Shown piece by piece: positions 39,148-48,807 of a stretch of 64,000 nucleotides of DNA (position 1 is the stretch's first letter; the number at the start of each line of letters is the position of its first letter). The position numbers and the translations under genes are program-made. The stretch is from contig NZ_VFSV01000008.1 in NCBI RefSeq assembly GCF_007004065.1, forward strand, positions 93,431 to 157,430. The letters are read 5' to 3'. The notes beneath the pieces were generated by a model, which was given only the letters and a program-made list of their open reading frames with translations, ran no database searches and was not told the origin of the DNA. Source of the stretch: Palleronia caenipelagi (lineage in GTDB: Bacteria; Pseudomonadota; Alphaproteobacteria; Rhodobacterales; Rhodobacteraceae).

Positions 39148-39693
39148 AGTGAACCACTACCGGCTAGGGTCAAGAACAAGCTCGCCAAGCAACTCCCCCG
39201 CATACCGGCGGTCAAAACCTTTGCCGATTTCGCCACCTTCCGCGAGGCAGGCCGCGCTCTTGGCGACCTGCATGTGAATTTCGAGACCGTCCCTCCCTTC
39301 ATGGTCACATTCAAAGAAGGCGACCACCGCCTGATCCCCGAGGCCGCAGCCGATCCCGTCAGCTTCTACCGCGTGACCAAGGTGAAATTCGGCGGCAAGG
39401 GCAAAGAGCAGGACAAGACCACCGTTATCTACAATGACCGATTCACCGTGCAGAACATTCCGCTGGAAGCCTATGACTGCGTGGTCAACCGCAAACCGGC
39501 GCTGGAATGGGTGATGGAACGGCACGTGGTCAAGACCGACAAGGCGAGCGGCATCGTCAACGACGCCAATGATCACGCGAACAAAAAGATAGGCGATCCC
39601 CGCTACCCGCTAGACCTGTCCTGCCGGGTGATCACCGTGAGCCTGGAGACGATGCGGCTTGTAGACAGCCTGCCCGCGCTGGATGTCGACTAA
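39148..39693 (+). pseudogene. C-terminal fragment of a Type ISP restriction-modification / helicase-methylase protein
   Basis: About 180 codons are open from 39148, with no proper start; the first internal candidate is a GTG at 39274. The segment reads NKLAKQLPRIPAV, FREAGRALGDLHVNFETV, TTVIYNDRFTVQNIPLEAYD, VVNRKPALEWVMERHVVKTD and SGIVNDANDHANK, ending LVDSLPALDVD. This is the characteristic C-terminal domain of very large (about 1500-1600 aa) Type ISP restriction-modification enzymes. More than 85 percent of the protein is missing, replaced by the IS at its left. It points to a former defence gene in this island. Confidence 0.78.
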
Positions 39694-39811
39694 CCCCGAA
39701 CCAGTCCCATTTCGCACCGCCCTACCGGACGCGCCTGATGGGGCTGCGGATGGGTCTGATAAAACAAGAAACCTCGCAATTAGTTTAGATCACGGGCTTT
39801 TATCGGAAATT

Positions 39812-39897
39812 TGGTGCCCAGGAGAGGACTTGAACCTCCACGTCCATACGGACACTAGCACCTGAAGCTAGCGCGTCTACCATTCCGCCACCTGGGC
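39812..39897 (-). tRNA. tRNA-Leu (anticodon CAG)
   Basis: 86 nt with long variable arm. The acceptor stem is GCCCAGG/CCTGGGC, the anticodon stem CTAGC/GCTAG with loop TTCAGGT (CAG), the T-loop GGTTCAAGTCC, and CCA is encoded. The 3' end points left toward the decayed island, so it is an alternative integration target for it. Confidence 0.97.
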
Positions 39898-40047
39898 AGG
39901 TGTCGTGAGGCGGCGTTTAAAGTTGGCGCAGGGGGGTGTCAACGGCATTTCAGAGGCGATTTCGATTTTTTCTGCGCGGCTTTGCCGGTTGTGTCCGGGG
40001 CGTCCTCGGCCTAAATCCGGATGACGGCAATGCAGGAGGAACTTGCG

Positions 40048-41046
40048 ATGAAACTCGTCACGATTTTCGGCGGCACGGGCTTCGTCGGTCGCTATGTTGC
40101 CCGGCGCATGGCCCAGCAAGGCTGGCGGGTACGCTGCGCGAGCCGCAACCCCAACGACGCGCCCTTTGTCCGGACCTACGGGGTTGTGGGGCAGGTCGAG
40201 CCGGTGTTCTGCAACATCCGCGACGATGACAGCGTGCGCATGATCATTCAGGGTTCCGACGCGGTGGTGAATTGCGTGGGTATCCTCGCTGAGGGCGGCA
40301 AGCAGACTTTTGAGGCACTCCAGCGGGACGGCGCAGGTCGAATCGCGCGGCTGGCCGCCGAGGCCGGAGTGGAACGTCTGGTACAGATTTCCGCAATTGG
40401 AGCAGATGCCGACTCCGACAGCGAATATGCGCAGACCAAGGCCGCCGGCGAAGCGGCGGTGCTGGAGGCTTTCCCCTCCGCCACGATCCTGCGCCCCTCG
40501 ATCATCTTTGGCGACGAGGACGAATTCTTTAACCGCTTTGCCGGAATGGCCCGGTTTTCCCCGGTCCTGCCGCTGGTGGGCGCCTCGACCCGGTTCCAGC
40601 CGGTCTATGTAGACGACGTGGCCGCGGCTGCGGAGAAGGCTGTGCTCGGTCAGGCCGAAGCGGGTGTTTATGAACTCGGCGGCCCTGATGTGGCGACGTT
40701 CCGCGAGCTGATGCAGGAGATGCTGGGCGTGATCCAGCGCCGCGCATTGATCCTGAACACGCCGATGCCGGTTGCGAAACTCATGGGCTGGACCTTCGAT
40801 TTGCTGGGCAAACTGACCTTTGGCCTGCTCAAAGGCCCCCTTACCCTCGATCAGGTGCGCAATCTTGGCAATGACAACGTCGTTGCTGAGGATGCGCGTG
40901 GCCTCGAAGATCTTGGCATCCGCCCGACTGCGCTTGAAGCCATCCTGCCCACCTACCTGTGGCGTTTCCGCCCCGAAGGCCAGTTCGCCGAATCGATCAA
41001 CTCAGCAGCGAACCTGCGCGGCGTGGACAGCGACAAGGTCTCCTGA
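40048..41046 (+). CDS. Complex I NDUFA9-like NAD(P)-binding protein
   Basis: 332 aa from the ATG at 40048, with GGAGG at 40035-40039. The atypical SDR Rossmann motif is TIFGGTGFVGRYVARRM. VNCVGILAEGGKQTFEALQ, RLVQISAIGADADSDS and ATILRPSIIFGDEDEFFNRF are typical of the NDUFA9 subfamily. In alphaproteobacteria the homologue is encoded apart from the nuo operon and its function is poorly defined (complex I assembly or quinone-related). It is convergent with uppP, 9 bp apart. Confidence 0.88.
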   Translation: MKLVTIFGGTGFVGRYVARRMAQQGWRVRCASRNPNDAPFVRTYGVVGQVEPVFCNIRDDDSVRMIIQGSDAVVNCVGILAEGGKQTFEALQRDGAGRIARLAAEAGVERLVQISAIGADADSDSEYAQTKAAGEAAVLEAFPSATILRPSIIFGDEDEFFNRFAGMARFSPVLPLVGASTRFQPVYVDDVAAAAEKAVLGQAEAGVYELGGPDVATFRELMQEMLGVIQRRALILNTPMPVAKLMGWTFDLLGKLTFGLLKGPLTLDQVRNLGNDNVVAEDARGLEDLGIRPTALEAILPTYLWRFRPEGQFAESINSAANLRGVDSDKVS

Positions 41047-41055
41047 CCTGAGTCG

Positions 41056-41859
41056 TTAATAATAGGCGTAGGCCAGCAGGCCTGCGCCCAGCACCATCCG
41101 GTACACGACATAGGGCGTAAAGCTCACCGATTGCAGCAGCCGGAACATTAGCTTCAGCGCCGCAAAGGCCGCAATGGCCGAGAACACCGCCGCAATCCCC
41201 GCATCCCGCGCCAATGCCCAGTTGGCTTCCTGCGCCACGTCGAAGCTCAACAGCGCGCCCGAGGCGATGATCGTCGGGATTGACATGAGCATCGACAGCC
41301 GCGCCGCGTCCTCGCGCCCATAGCCCAGCATCCGCCCGCCGGAAATGGTGATGCCCGAACGTGACGTGCCGGGGATCAGCGCCAGCACCTGCCAAAGGCC
41401 CATGGTCACGGCATGGCGCAAGCTCCATTGATCTGCGCTCCGGGTCTGGGAGCCGGTCTGGTCGGTCCAGTAGAGGATCAGTCCAAAGATAATTGTCGTC
41501 CAGCCAATGATCGTCACCGAGCGCAAGGCGTCGCTGAGACCCGTGACCTTCAGGATCACGCCAGCGATCACCACCGGAATCGTAGCGACGATCAGGCAGA
41601 GACAGAGCCACGCCCCTTGTGAGTCGATACGTCCCCGGATCACCGAGGGCAGGCCGCTGATCGCGATCTTTATGTCCGGCCAGAAGAAGAGAATCACCGC
41701 CGCCAGCGTTCCCACATGGGCCGCCACATCGATGGCCAGCCCCTGATCGTCCAGCCCGGTCAGGGCCGGGAGCAGGATCAGGTGACCGGATGACGAGATC
41801 GGCAGGAACTCGGTAAGCCCTTGAACGCAGGCAACGAGGAGCAGGTGGAAGAGGGGCAT
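41056..41859 (-). CDS. uppP: Undecaprenyl-diphosphatase UppP (BacA)
   Basis: 267 aa from the ATG at 41859 (MPLFHLLLVACVQGLTEFLP); a longer frame to 42039 has no family support. It is an integral membrane protein with about eight helices. The catalytic motifs are QGLTEFLPISSSGHL (residues 13-27) and PGTSRSGITI. It dephosphorylates undecaprenyl diphosphate to recycle the lipid carrier for peptidoglycan and other envelope glycans, and gives bacitracin tolerance. The 230 bp to gltD hold the divergent promoters. Confidence 0.95.
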   Translation of the reverse strand: MPLFHLLLVACVQGLTEFLPISSSGHLILLPALTGLDDQGLAIDVAAHVGTLAAVILFFWPDIKIAISGLPSVIRGRIDSQGAWLCLCLIVATIPVVIAGVILKVTGLSDALRSVTIIGWTTIIFGLILYWTDQTGSQTRSADQWSLRHAVTMGLWQVLALIPGTSRSGITISGGRMLGYGREDAARLSMLMSIPTIIASGALLSFDVAQEANWALARDAGIAAVFSAIAAFAALKLMFRLLQSVSFTPYVVYRMVLGAGLLAYAYY

Positions 41860-42089
41860 TCTGGCGCTTTCGGCGGTTGCGCGCGAGACCATAGCGACTG
41901 ACCGCGCGGTGCATAGAGGAAATATTAGGCCGTATCGGATCTTTTTTCGCGTCCATGAAAGCGGTTTCACGGTGAAAATTAAAGAAAACGTAAATTTAGG
42001 ACAGTAAAGGTGACTTTTATCCCGTTTGGAGTCTTCCACAGGGGCCGGGATTGGTGTATCTCGACCCCAAGCCAGATAGGGAGAGTGCC

Positions 42090-43523
42090 GTGGCGAGCGG
42101 AAAGATGCTGCAGTTCATCAGCGTTGGGCGAGACATGCCCGAAAAGCGGACGGCGGAAGAGCGCCGCGAGGATTTCGGTGAGATCTATCGCGACTTTGCC
42201 GCCACTAAGGCCGAGGAACAGGCCAGCCGGTGCAGCCAGTGCGGCGTGCCGTATTGCCAGTCCCACTGCCCTTTGCACAACAACATCCCCGACTGGCTGC
42301 GGCTGACCGCGAGCGACCGCTTGCAGGAGGCCTATGAGATCAGCCAGGCGACGAATACCTTCCCCGAAATCTGCGGTCGGATCTGCCCACAGGACCGGCT
42401 CTGCGAGGGCAACTGTGTCATCGAGCAATCGGGTCATGGCACCGTCACCATCGGCGCTGTCGAGAAATATATCACTGATACGGCTTGGGAAAATGGCTGG
42501 GTCCAGCCCATCGCGCCCTCTGCCGAGCGGACCGAGAGCGTTGGCATCATCGGTGCCGGGCCGGGGGGTCTGGCCTGTGCCGACGTGCTGCGCCGTGCCG
42601 GCGTACAGGTCACGGTCTATGACCGCTATGACCGCGCGGGCGGGCTGCTGACCTACGGAATCCCGGGCTTCAAGCTGGAGAAAGACGTGGTCATGCGCCG
42701 CATCGAGCAGCTCGAAAAGGGCGGCGTGACGTTCCGGCTGAACTGCAATGTCGGGGACGACATCTCGTTTGCGGAGATCCGCGAGACCCACGATGCTGTG
42801 CTCATCGCAACCGGCGTCTACAAGACCCGCGACCTGCAAGGCCCCGGTTCCGGGGCTGCGGGGATCGTGAACGCCATCGATTATCTCACGGCATCGAACC
42901 GCAAGAGCTTTGGCGATGATGTGCCGGAGTTTGATAGCGGTGAGCTGAATGCCGAGGGAAAGAAAGTCGTCGTGATCGGCGGCGGTGACACGGCCATGGA
43001 CTGCGTGCGGACGGCGATCCGGCAAGGGGCGACCAGCGTGAAGTGCCTCTACCGCCGCGACCGGGAAAACATGCCCGGCTCGCAGCGCGAAGTGGCCAAC
43101 GCCGAGGAAGAAGGCGTTGAATTCGTGTGGCTTTCGGCACCCAAGGGCTTTGCCGGGGACCGCGTCGAGCGCGTGATGGTGCAGACCATGCGTCTGGGTC
43201 AGCCCGACGCGACCGGGCGCCGGGTGCCGGAGATCGTCGAGGGTGCGGATTACGTCGAAGAGGCCGATCTGGTGGTCAAGGCGCTGGGCTTTGAGCCCGA
43301 GGATCTGACTGCGCTTTGGGGCGTCGAGGGGCTGGAAGTGACCCGCTGGGGCACGGTGATGGCCGATTTCCAGACCCATGAGACCAGCCTGCCCGGAGTT
43401 TATGCCTGCGGTGATATCCAGCGTGGGGCGAGCCTCGTGGTCTGGGCGATCCGCGACGGGCGCGAGGCGGCGGACGCGATGTTGGCGCAATTCGCCAGCA
43501 AGGCAGCGGTCGCGGCGGAGTGA
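42090..43523 (+). CDS. gltD: Glutamate synthase (NADPH) small subunit
   Basis: 477 aa from a GTG at 42090, preceded by GGGAGA; an ATG five codons later (42105) is the alternative. The cysteine-rich N-terminus RCSQCGVPYCQSHCPLHNN (48-66) and GRICPQDRLCEGNC form the two [4Fe-4S] clusters. The FAD site is GIIGAGPGGLACADVLRRAG and the NADPH site VVIGGGDTAMDCVRTAIR. It delivers electrons from NADPH to GltB for glutamate formation from glutamine and 2-oxoglutarate. It lies upstream of gltB with a GFA gene between. Confidence 0.95.
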   Translation: MASGKMLQFISVGRDMPEKRTAEERREDFGEIYRDFAATKAEEQASRCSQCGVPYCQSHCPLHNNIPDWLRLTASDRLQEAYEISQATNTFPEICGRICPQDRLCEGNCVIEQSGHGTVTIGAVEKYITDTAWENGWVQPIAPSAERTESVGIIGAGPGGLACADVLRRAGVQVTVYDRYDRAGGLLTYGIPGFKLEKDVVMRRIEQLEKGGVTFRLNCNVGDDISFAEIRETHDAVLIATGVYKTRDLQGPGSGAAGIVNAIDYLTASNRKSFGDDVPEFDSGELNAEGKKVVVIGGGDTAMDCVRTAIRQGATSVKCLYRRDRENMPGSQREVANAEEEGVEFVWLSAPKGFAGDRVERVMVQTMRLGQPDATGRRVPEIVEGADYVEEADLVVKALGFEPEDLTALWGVEGLEVTRWGTVMADFQTHETSLPGVYACGDIQRGASLVVWAIRDGREAADAMLAQFASKAAVAAE

Positions 43524-43719
43524 GGTTCGTCCGGTTTGGGGGCCGGAATTGTACGCCATTTGGCAATTTACCCTGCCAGATCGTACGAAACCGCCCCAAA
43601 GACCGGAGAGGTCGCAAAACGGCAGCGCCTCTGCCCCGTTCGGAGGGCTTACGGAGCCGGAAGATCTGGCTGGGGCAGGTGCGATGATGGGATGTGACGC
43701 GGGAGTTTGGCGGGAGATG

Positions 43720-43770
43720 GGGGCTCTGCCCCCGCGCCTCGCGGCGCTCCCCCGGGGTATTTGGGGAAAG
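43720..43770. repeat. GC-rich repeat of the CCCCCGGGGTATTTGGGG type
   Basis: The stretch CTCTGCCCCCGCGCCTCGCG followed by GCGCTCCCCCGGGGTATTTG (about 43724-43763) ends just before the GFA gene. I recall very similar short sequences scattered through Rhodobacterales intergenic regions. The rest of 43524-43719 shows no gene. No second copy was found in this window. Confidence 0.45.
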
Positions 43771-43780
43771 GTGAAGGATC

Positions 43781-44221
43781 ATGCGTGAGACTGCTTGCCA
43801 GACCGGGGGGTGTCTTTGTGGCGCCGTGCGCTATCGGCTGACCGAGGCGCCCGAGGGGTATGGGGCGTGTCATTGTGGCATGTGCCGGCGTTGGAGCGGT
43901 GGCGCGCTGCTGGCGGTTCAGGTGTCGCCCGGTGGAGTGGCGTGGCAGGGGGAGGGAGCGATCCGCACCTATGCCAGTTCCGACTGGGCCGAGCGCGGCT
44001 GGTGCAGGGAATGCGGATCGAACCTGTTCTGGCGGCTGACCGCGCCGGGGCCGATGCAGGGGATGGTGGCGCTCAGCGCGGGGTCGCTGGACAGCCTCGA
44101 CGGGCTGGAGCTGACCTCGGAGATCTACATCGATCACAAACCGGCGGGCTATGCATTTGCCGGGGAGAGACAGAGAATGACCGAAGCGGAGGTTCTCGCC
44201 GCTTTTGGTCCGGGAAATTAA
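43781..44221 (+). CDS. GFA-family protein (glutathione-dependent formaldehyde-activating enzyme fold)
   Basis: 146 aa. The zinc-binding cysteines are placed as in the family: TGGCLCGAVRYRL, GACHCGMCRRWSGGALL and CRECGSNLFWRL. FMN or glutathione binding is not implied. The family name comes from Gfa, which speeds S-hydroxymethylglutathione formation; most homologues have unknown roles. It sits between gltD and gltB on the same strand, 30 bp before gltB. Confidence 0.9.
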   Translation: MRETACQTGGCLCGAVRYRLTEAPEGYGACHCGMCRRWSGGALLAVQVSPGGVAWQGEGAIRTYASSDWAERGWCRECGSNLFWRLTAPGPMQGMVALSAGSLDSLDGLELTSEIYIDHKPAGYAFAGERQRMTEAEVLAAFGPGN

Positions 44222-44251
44222 GGCCGTGACGGTCCGTCAGGGAGTGGCGAT

Positions 44252-47200
44252 ATGATGAAGTTTGATGCCGATTGGGTGGCCCGCGAGGAAGCGAAGCGGG
44301 CGTTCATGGCCGAGCATGGCCTGTACCGCGAAGAGGACGAGCATTCCTCCTGCGGCGTGGGGCTGGTGGTTTCGGTGAATGGCAAGCCGAGCCGCAAGGT
44401 GGTCGAGAACGGGATCGACGCGCTGAAGGCGATCTGGCACCGGGGTGCGGTGGACGCTGACGGCAAGACCGGCGACGGGGCGGGGATCCATGTGCAGATC
44501 CCGGCGAAGTTCTTTTACGATCAGATCCGGCGCACGGGTCACGAGCCGCGCATGGACGAGCTGATGGCCATCGGTCAGGTGTTTCTGCCGCGCACGAATT
44601 TCGGCGCGCAGGAGACCTGCCGGACCATCGTCGAGACCGAAGTTCTGCGCATGGGCTATTCCATCTATGGCTGGCGCCATGTGCCGGTGGATGTGTCCTG
44701 CCTCGGCGAGAAGGCCAATGCCACCCGGCCCGAGATCGAGCAGATCATGATCTCCAATTCGAAGGGCAAGGACGAGGAGGCGTTTGAGCGCGACCTCTAT
44801 GTGATCCGTCGCCGGATCGAGAAAGCCGCCATCGCCGCCGGTGTCGGGCAACTCTACATCTGCTCGCTGTCCTGCCGCTCGATTATTTATAAGGGGATGA
44901 TGCTGGCGCAGGACGTGGCCGAGTTTTATCCCGACCTGAAGGATGAACGGTTCGAGAGCGCCTTTGCGATCTATCACCAGCGCTATTCCACCAACACCTT
45001 CCCCCAGTGGTGGCTGGCGCAGCCGTTCCGGATGCTGGCCCATAACGGCGAGATCAACACGCTGAAGGGCAACCTGAACTGGATGAAGAGCCATGAGATC
45101 CGCATGGCCTCGGGCGAGTTCGGGGACATGGCCGAGGATATCAAGCCCATCGTGCCGCAGGGGTCGTCGGACTCGGCGGCGCTGGATGCGGTGTTCGAGG
45201 TGCTGGTGCGCTCGGGGCGGAATGCGCCCATGGCGAAGACGCTGCTGGTCCCCGAGAGCTGGTCGAAGCAGGCCGAGGAACTGCCCAAAGCCTGGCGTGA
45301 CATGTATTCCTACTGCAACTCGGTGATGGAGCCCTGGGACGGTCCCGCGGCTCTGGCGATGACCGACGGGCGCTGGGTCTGCGCCGGGCTCGACCGCAAC
45401 GGCTTGCGCCCCATGCGCTACGTGGTGACCGGCGACGGGCTGGTGATCGCGGGTTCCGAGGCGGGCATGGTGCCCACCGACGAGGCCAATGTGATTGAGA
45501 AGGGTGCGCTGGGCCCGGGGCAGCTTCTGGCGGTGAATATGGAGGAGGGCACCCTCTTCCACGACGCCGAGATCAAGAACCGTCTGGCCGCCGCGCAGCC
45601 CTTTGGCGAGTGGTGCGAGCGGATCAACGAACTGGACGAGGCGCTGTCGCAGGTGACCGAACAGCCGCTGTTCAGCGGTGACGATCTGCGGCGCCGTCAG
45701 ATCGCGGCGGGCTACACCATGGAGGAGCTGGAGCAGATCCTCGCGCCCATGGCCGAGGACGGCAAGGAAGTGCTGGCCTCCATGGGCGACGATACGCCCT
45801 CGGCGGTGCTGTCGAAAAAGTATCGCCCGCTCAGCCACTTCTTCCGGCAGAACTTCAGTCAGGTGACGAACCCGCCCATCGACTCGCTGCGCGAATTCCG
45901 CGTGATGAGTCTGAAGACCCGGTTCGGCAACCTGAAGAACGTGCTCGATGAGAGCTCGGCCCAGACCGAGATTATCGTGCTGGACAGCCCCTTTGTCGGC
46001 AATGCCCAGTTCGACCGGATGGTCGAGGCGTTCAACGCGCCGATGGTTGAAATCGACTGTACCTTCGCGCCAGGTCAGGGGGGGCTGGCGCAAGCGTTGG
46101 TCGCCGTGCGCGAACGCGCCGAAGAGGCCGTGCGCTCGGGTGCCGGGCATCTGGTGCTGACCGACCAGCATGCCGGCGCGGACAAGGTGCCCATGCCGAT
46201 GATCCTCGCCACCAGCGCGGTCCATAGCTGGCTGACGCGCAAGGGGCTGAGGACCTTCACCTCGCTGAACGTGCGCTCTGCCGAGTGCATCGACCCGCAT
46301 TACTTCGCGGTGCTGATCGGCTGCGGTGCAACCACGGTGAACGCCTATCTGGCCGAGGACAGCATCGCCGACCGGATCGAGCGCGGTCTGATCGACGGCT
46401 CCCTGACCGAAGCCGTGGCGCGCTATCGCAAGGCCATCGACGCGGGTCTGCTGAAGATCATGTCGAAGATGGGGATTTCGGTCATTTCCTCCTATCGCGG
46501 GGGTCTGAACTTCGAGGCGGTGGGGCTCAGCCGCGCCATGTGCGCCGAGTTCTTCCCCGGCATGCCCAGCCGGATTTCCGGCATCGGTGTGAACGGCATC
46601 CAGCTCAAGGCCGAGGAAATCCACGCCAAGGCCTATGACACCGGCGCGGGCGTCCTGCCCATCGGCGGGTTCTACAAGGCGCGGCGCTCGGGCGAGACCC
46701 ACGCCTGGGAAGCGACCTCCATGCACATGCTCCAGAGCGCGTGCAACAGCGGTAACTTCCAGATGTGGCAGCAATATTCCAAGCGGATGAGCAATGCCGA
46801 GCCGATCCACCTGCGCGACCTGATGGACTTCAAGCCGCTGGGCAAGCCGGTGCCGATCGAAGAGGTCGAGAGCATTACCTCGATCCGCAAGCGCTTTGTC
46901 ACGCCGGGGATGTCACTGGGCGCGCTCAGCCCCGAGGCGCACCGGACTCTGTCCATCGCCATGAACCGCATCGGCGCGAAATCCGACAGCGGCGAGGGCG
47001 GTGAGGATCCGAAGGACTTCCTGCCCGACGAGAACGGTGACAACCGCTCCGCCAAGATCAAGCAGGTGGCCTCCGGGCGCTTTGGCGTGACGGCGGAATA
47101 TCTGCTGAACTGCGAGGAACTGGAGATCAAGGTCGCGCAGGGCGCCAAGCCCGGCGAGGGCGGCCAGTTGCCGGGGATGAAGGTCACGGGCCTGATCGCG

Positions 47201-48784
47201 AAACTGCGCCACTCCACCCCCGGGGTGACGCTGATCTCGCCGCCGCCGCACCATGATATCTACTCCATCGAGGATCTGGCGCAGCTCATCTATGACCTGA
47301 AGCAGATCAACCCCAAGGCGAAGGTGACCGTGAAGCTGGTGGCCGCCTCCGGTGTCGGCACCATCGCCGCCGGTGTGGCCAAGGCCAAGGCGGATATCAT
47401 CCTGATTTCCGGGCATAACGGCGGTACGGGCGCCTCGCCCGCCACGTCGATCAAATATGCCGGTCTGCCGTGGGAGATGGGCCTGACCGAGGCGCATCAG
47501 GTACTCGCCATGAACAACCTGCGGTCGCGGGTGACGCTGCGCACCGATGGCGGTCTGCGCACCGGGCGCGACATCGTCATGGCGGCAATGATGGGGGCCG
47601 AGGAATATGGCATCGGCACCGCCGCGCTCATCGCCATGGGTTGCATCATGGTGCGTCAGTGCCAGTCCAACACCTGCCCGGTGGGGGTCTGCACGCAGGA
47701 TCAGGCGCTGCGCGACAAGTTCACCGGCAACGCCGATAAGGTGGTGAACCTGATCACCTTCTACGCGCAGGAAGTGCGGGAGATCCTCGCTTCCATCGGC
47801 GCGCGTTCGCTGGATGACGTGATCGGGCGGGCGGATCTGCTCAGCCAGGTCAGCCGTGGCTCGTCGCATCTGGATGATCTGGACCTGAACCCGCTCCTGA
47901 TCACCGTCGATGACGCCCATGCGATCACCTATGACCGCAACCAGCCGCGCAATGTCGTGGATGACACGCTCGACGCCGAGATCGTGCGCGATGCGCGCCG
48001 GTTCCTGGAGGAAGGCGAGAAGATGCAGCTCTCCTACGCCGTGCGCAACACGCACCGGACGGTGGGCACGCGCACCTCGAGCCATATCGTGTCAAAGTTC
48101 GGCATGCGGAACCATCTCCAGCCGGGCCACCTGCACGTAAAGCTCACCGGCTCTGCGGGTCAGTCGCTGGGCGCCTTTGCCGCGCCGGGGCTCAAGCTTG
48201 AGGTCTCGGGCGACGCCAATGACTACGTGGGCAAGGGCCTCTCGGGCGGCACCATCGCGGTACGTCCGCCCATGGCCAGCCCGCTGGTGGCGTCGGACAA
48301 CACGATCATCGGCAACACGGTGCTCTATGGCGCCACGGCGGGCTATCTCTTCGCCGCTGGTCGCGCGGGTGAGCGGTTCGCGGTGCGCAACTCCGGCGCT
48401 TTTGCGGTGATCGAGGGCTGTGGCTCCAACGGTTGCGAGTACATGACCGGCGGGACGGCGGTGATCCTTGGCTCCATCGGTGCCAATTTTGGCGCCGGGA
48501 TGACGGGGGGCATGGCCTTCCTCTACGATCCCGAGGGCACCGCGCCGGTGATGATCAACCACGAAACGCTGGTGACCTGCCCGGTGACGCAGGGGCATTG
48601 GCAGGACTTCCTGAAGGGCCTCATCGAGCGCCATCACGAGGAGACCCTGTCCCAGCGCGCGGCCGAGATCCTGACCCATTGGGAGCAGGAACTGCCGAAT
48701 TTCGTGCAGGTCTGCCCGATCGAGATGCTGGGCAAGCTGCCTCACCCGATCGGCATCGAGGATCAGGCGATCCCGGCGGAGTAA
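44252..48784 (+). CDS. gltB: Glutamate synthase (NADPH) large subunit
   Basis: 1510 aa. An N-terminal propeptide ends before Cys34 (SSCGVGLVV), the expected N-terminal nucleophile of the class II amidotransferase domain. A central domain is followed by the FMN-binding TIM barrel (HHDIYSIEDLAQLIYDLK, ISGHNGGTGASPATSIKYAG). The 3Fe-4S cysteines are in MVRQCQSNTCPVGVCTQ, and the C-terminal GXGXG beta-helix begins around YVGKGLSGGTIAV. It makes two glutamates from glutamine and 2-oxoglutarate with GltD. A strong terminator follows. Confidence 0.97.
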   Translation: MMKFDADWVAREEAKRAFMAEHGLYREEDEHSSCGVGLVVSVNGKPSRKVVENGIDALKAIWHRGAVDADGKTGDGAGIHVQIPAKFFYDQIRRTGHEPRMDELMAIGQVFLPRTNFGAQETCRTIVETEVLRMGYSIYGWRHVPVDVSCLGEKANATRPEIEQIMISNSKGKDEEAFERDLYVIRRRIEKAAIAAGVGQLYICSLSCRSIIYKGMMLAQDVAEFYPDLKDERFESAFAIYHQRYSTNTFPQWWLAQPFRMLAHNGEINTLKGNLNWMKSHEIRMASGEFGDMAEDIKPIVPQGSSDSAALDAVFEVLVRSGRNAPMAKTLLVPESWSKQAEELPKAWRDMYSYCNSVMEPWDGPAALAMTDGRWVCAGLDRNGLRPMRYVVTGDGLVIAGSEAGMVPTDEANVIEKGALGPGQLLAVNMEEGTLFHDAEIKNRLAAAQPFGEWCERINELDEALSQVTEQPLFSGDDLRRRQIAAGYTMEELEQILAPMAEDGKEVLASMGDDTPSAVLSKKYRPLSHFFRQNFSQVTNPPIDSLREFRVMSLKTRFGNLKNVLDESSAQTEIIVLDSPFVGNAQFDRMVEAFNAPMVEIDCTFAPGQGGLAQALVAVRERAEEAVRSGAGHLVLTDQHAGADKVPMPMILATSAVHSWLTRKGLRTFTSLNVRSAECIDPHYFAVLIGCGATTVNAYLAEDSIADRIERGLIDGSLTEAVARYRKAIDAGLLKIMSKMGISVISSYRGGLNFEAVGLSRAMCAEFFPGMPSRISGIGVNGIQLKAEEIHAKAYDTGAGVLPIGGFYKARRSGETHAWEATSMHMLQSACNSGNFQMWQQYSKRMSNAEPIHLRDLMDFKPLGKPVPIEEVESITSIRKRFVTPGMSLGALSPEAHRTLSIAMNRIGAKSDSGEGGEDPKDFLPDENGDNRSAKIKQVASGRFGVTAEYLLNCEELEIKVAQGAKPGEGGQLPGMKVTGLIAKLRHSTPGVTLISPPPHHDIYSIEDLAQLIYDLKQINPKAKVTVKLVAASGVGTIAAGVAKAKADIILISGHNGGTGASPATSIKYAGLPWEMGLTEAHQVLAMNNLRSRVTLRTDGGLRTGRDIVMAAMMGAEEYGIGTAALIAMGCIMVRQCQSNTCPVGVCTQDQALRDKFTGNADKVVNLITFYAQEVREILASIGARSLDDVIGRADLLSQVSRGSSHLDDLDLNPLLITVDDAHAITYDRNQPRNVVDDTLDAEIVRDARRFLEEGEKMQLSYAVRNTHRTVGTRTSSHIVSKFGMRNHLQPGHLHVKLTGSAGQSLGAFAAPGLKLEVSGDANDYVGKGLSGGTIAVRPPMASPLVASDNTIIGNTVLYGATAGYLFAAGRAGERFAVRNSGAFAVIEGCGSNGCEYMTGGTAVILGSIGANFGAGMTGGMAFLYDPEGTAPVMINHETLVTCPVTQGHWQDFLKGLIERHHEETLSQRAAEILTHWEQELPNFVQVCPIEMLGKLPHPIGIEDQAIPAE

Positions 48785-48807
48785 TGCTCTGACCGGTGAC
48801 AGCCTGA

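Larger units (their letters stand above)
35154..39811. mobile_element. Decayed phage/satellite-type genomic island between tRNA-Pro and tRNA-Leu
   Basis: A 4.7-kb block whose genes are all broken: a frameshifted prim-pol/AAA replication gene, a terminase deletion fusion, a defective IS5-family element and the C-terminal stub of a Type ISP restriction-modification protein. It is flanked by tRNA-Pro at 35153 and the 3' end of tRNA-Leu at 39812. I found no integrase and no duplicated tRNA 3' end at the far side, so the original attachment sites are lost or diverged. The 232 bp from 35154 to 35385 hold only two hairpins (listed separately). Confidence 0.75.

Noticed and set aside
39700..39811. 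Right-hand attachment repeat of the decayed island
   Set aside because: No copy of the tRNA-Pro or tRNA-Leu 3' end was found at the opposite boundary.
41979..43559. 526-codon antisense frame over gltD
   Set aside because: Shadow of gltD, whose iron-sulfur, FAD and NADPH motifs are clear.
44237..46810. 857-codon open frame antisense to gltB
   Set aside because: Long antisense frames arise from the GC-rich codon bias. The sense strand has full GltB motifs, and the antisense chain matches no family.
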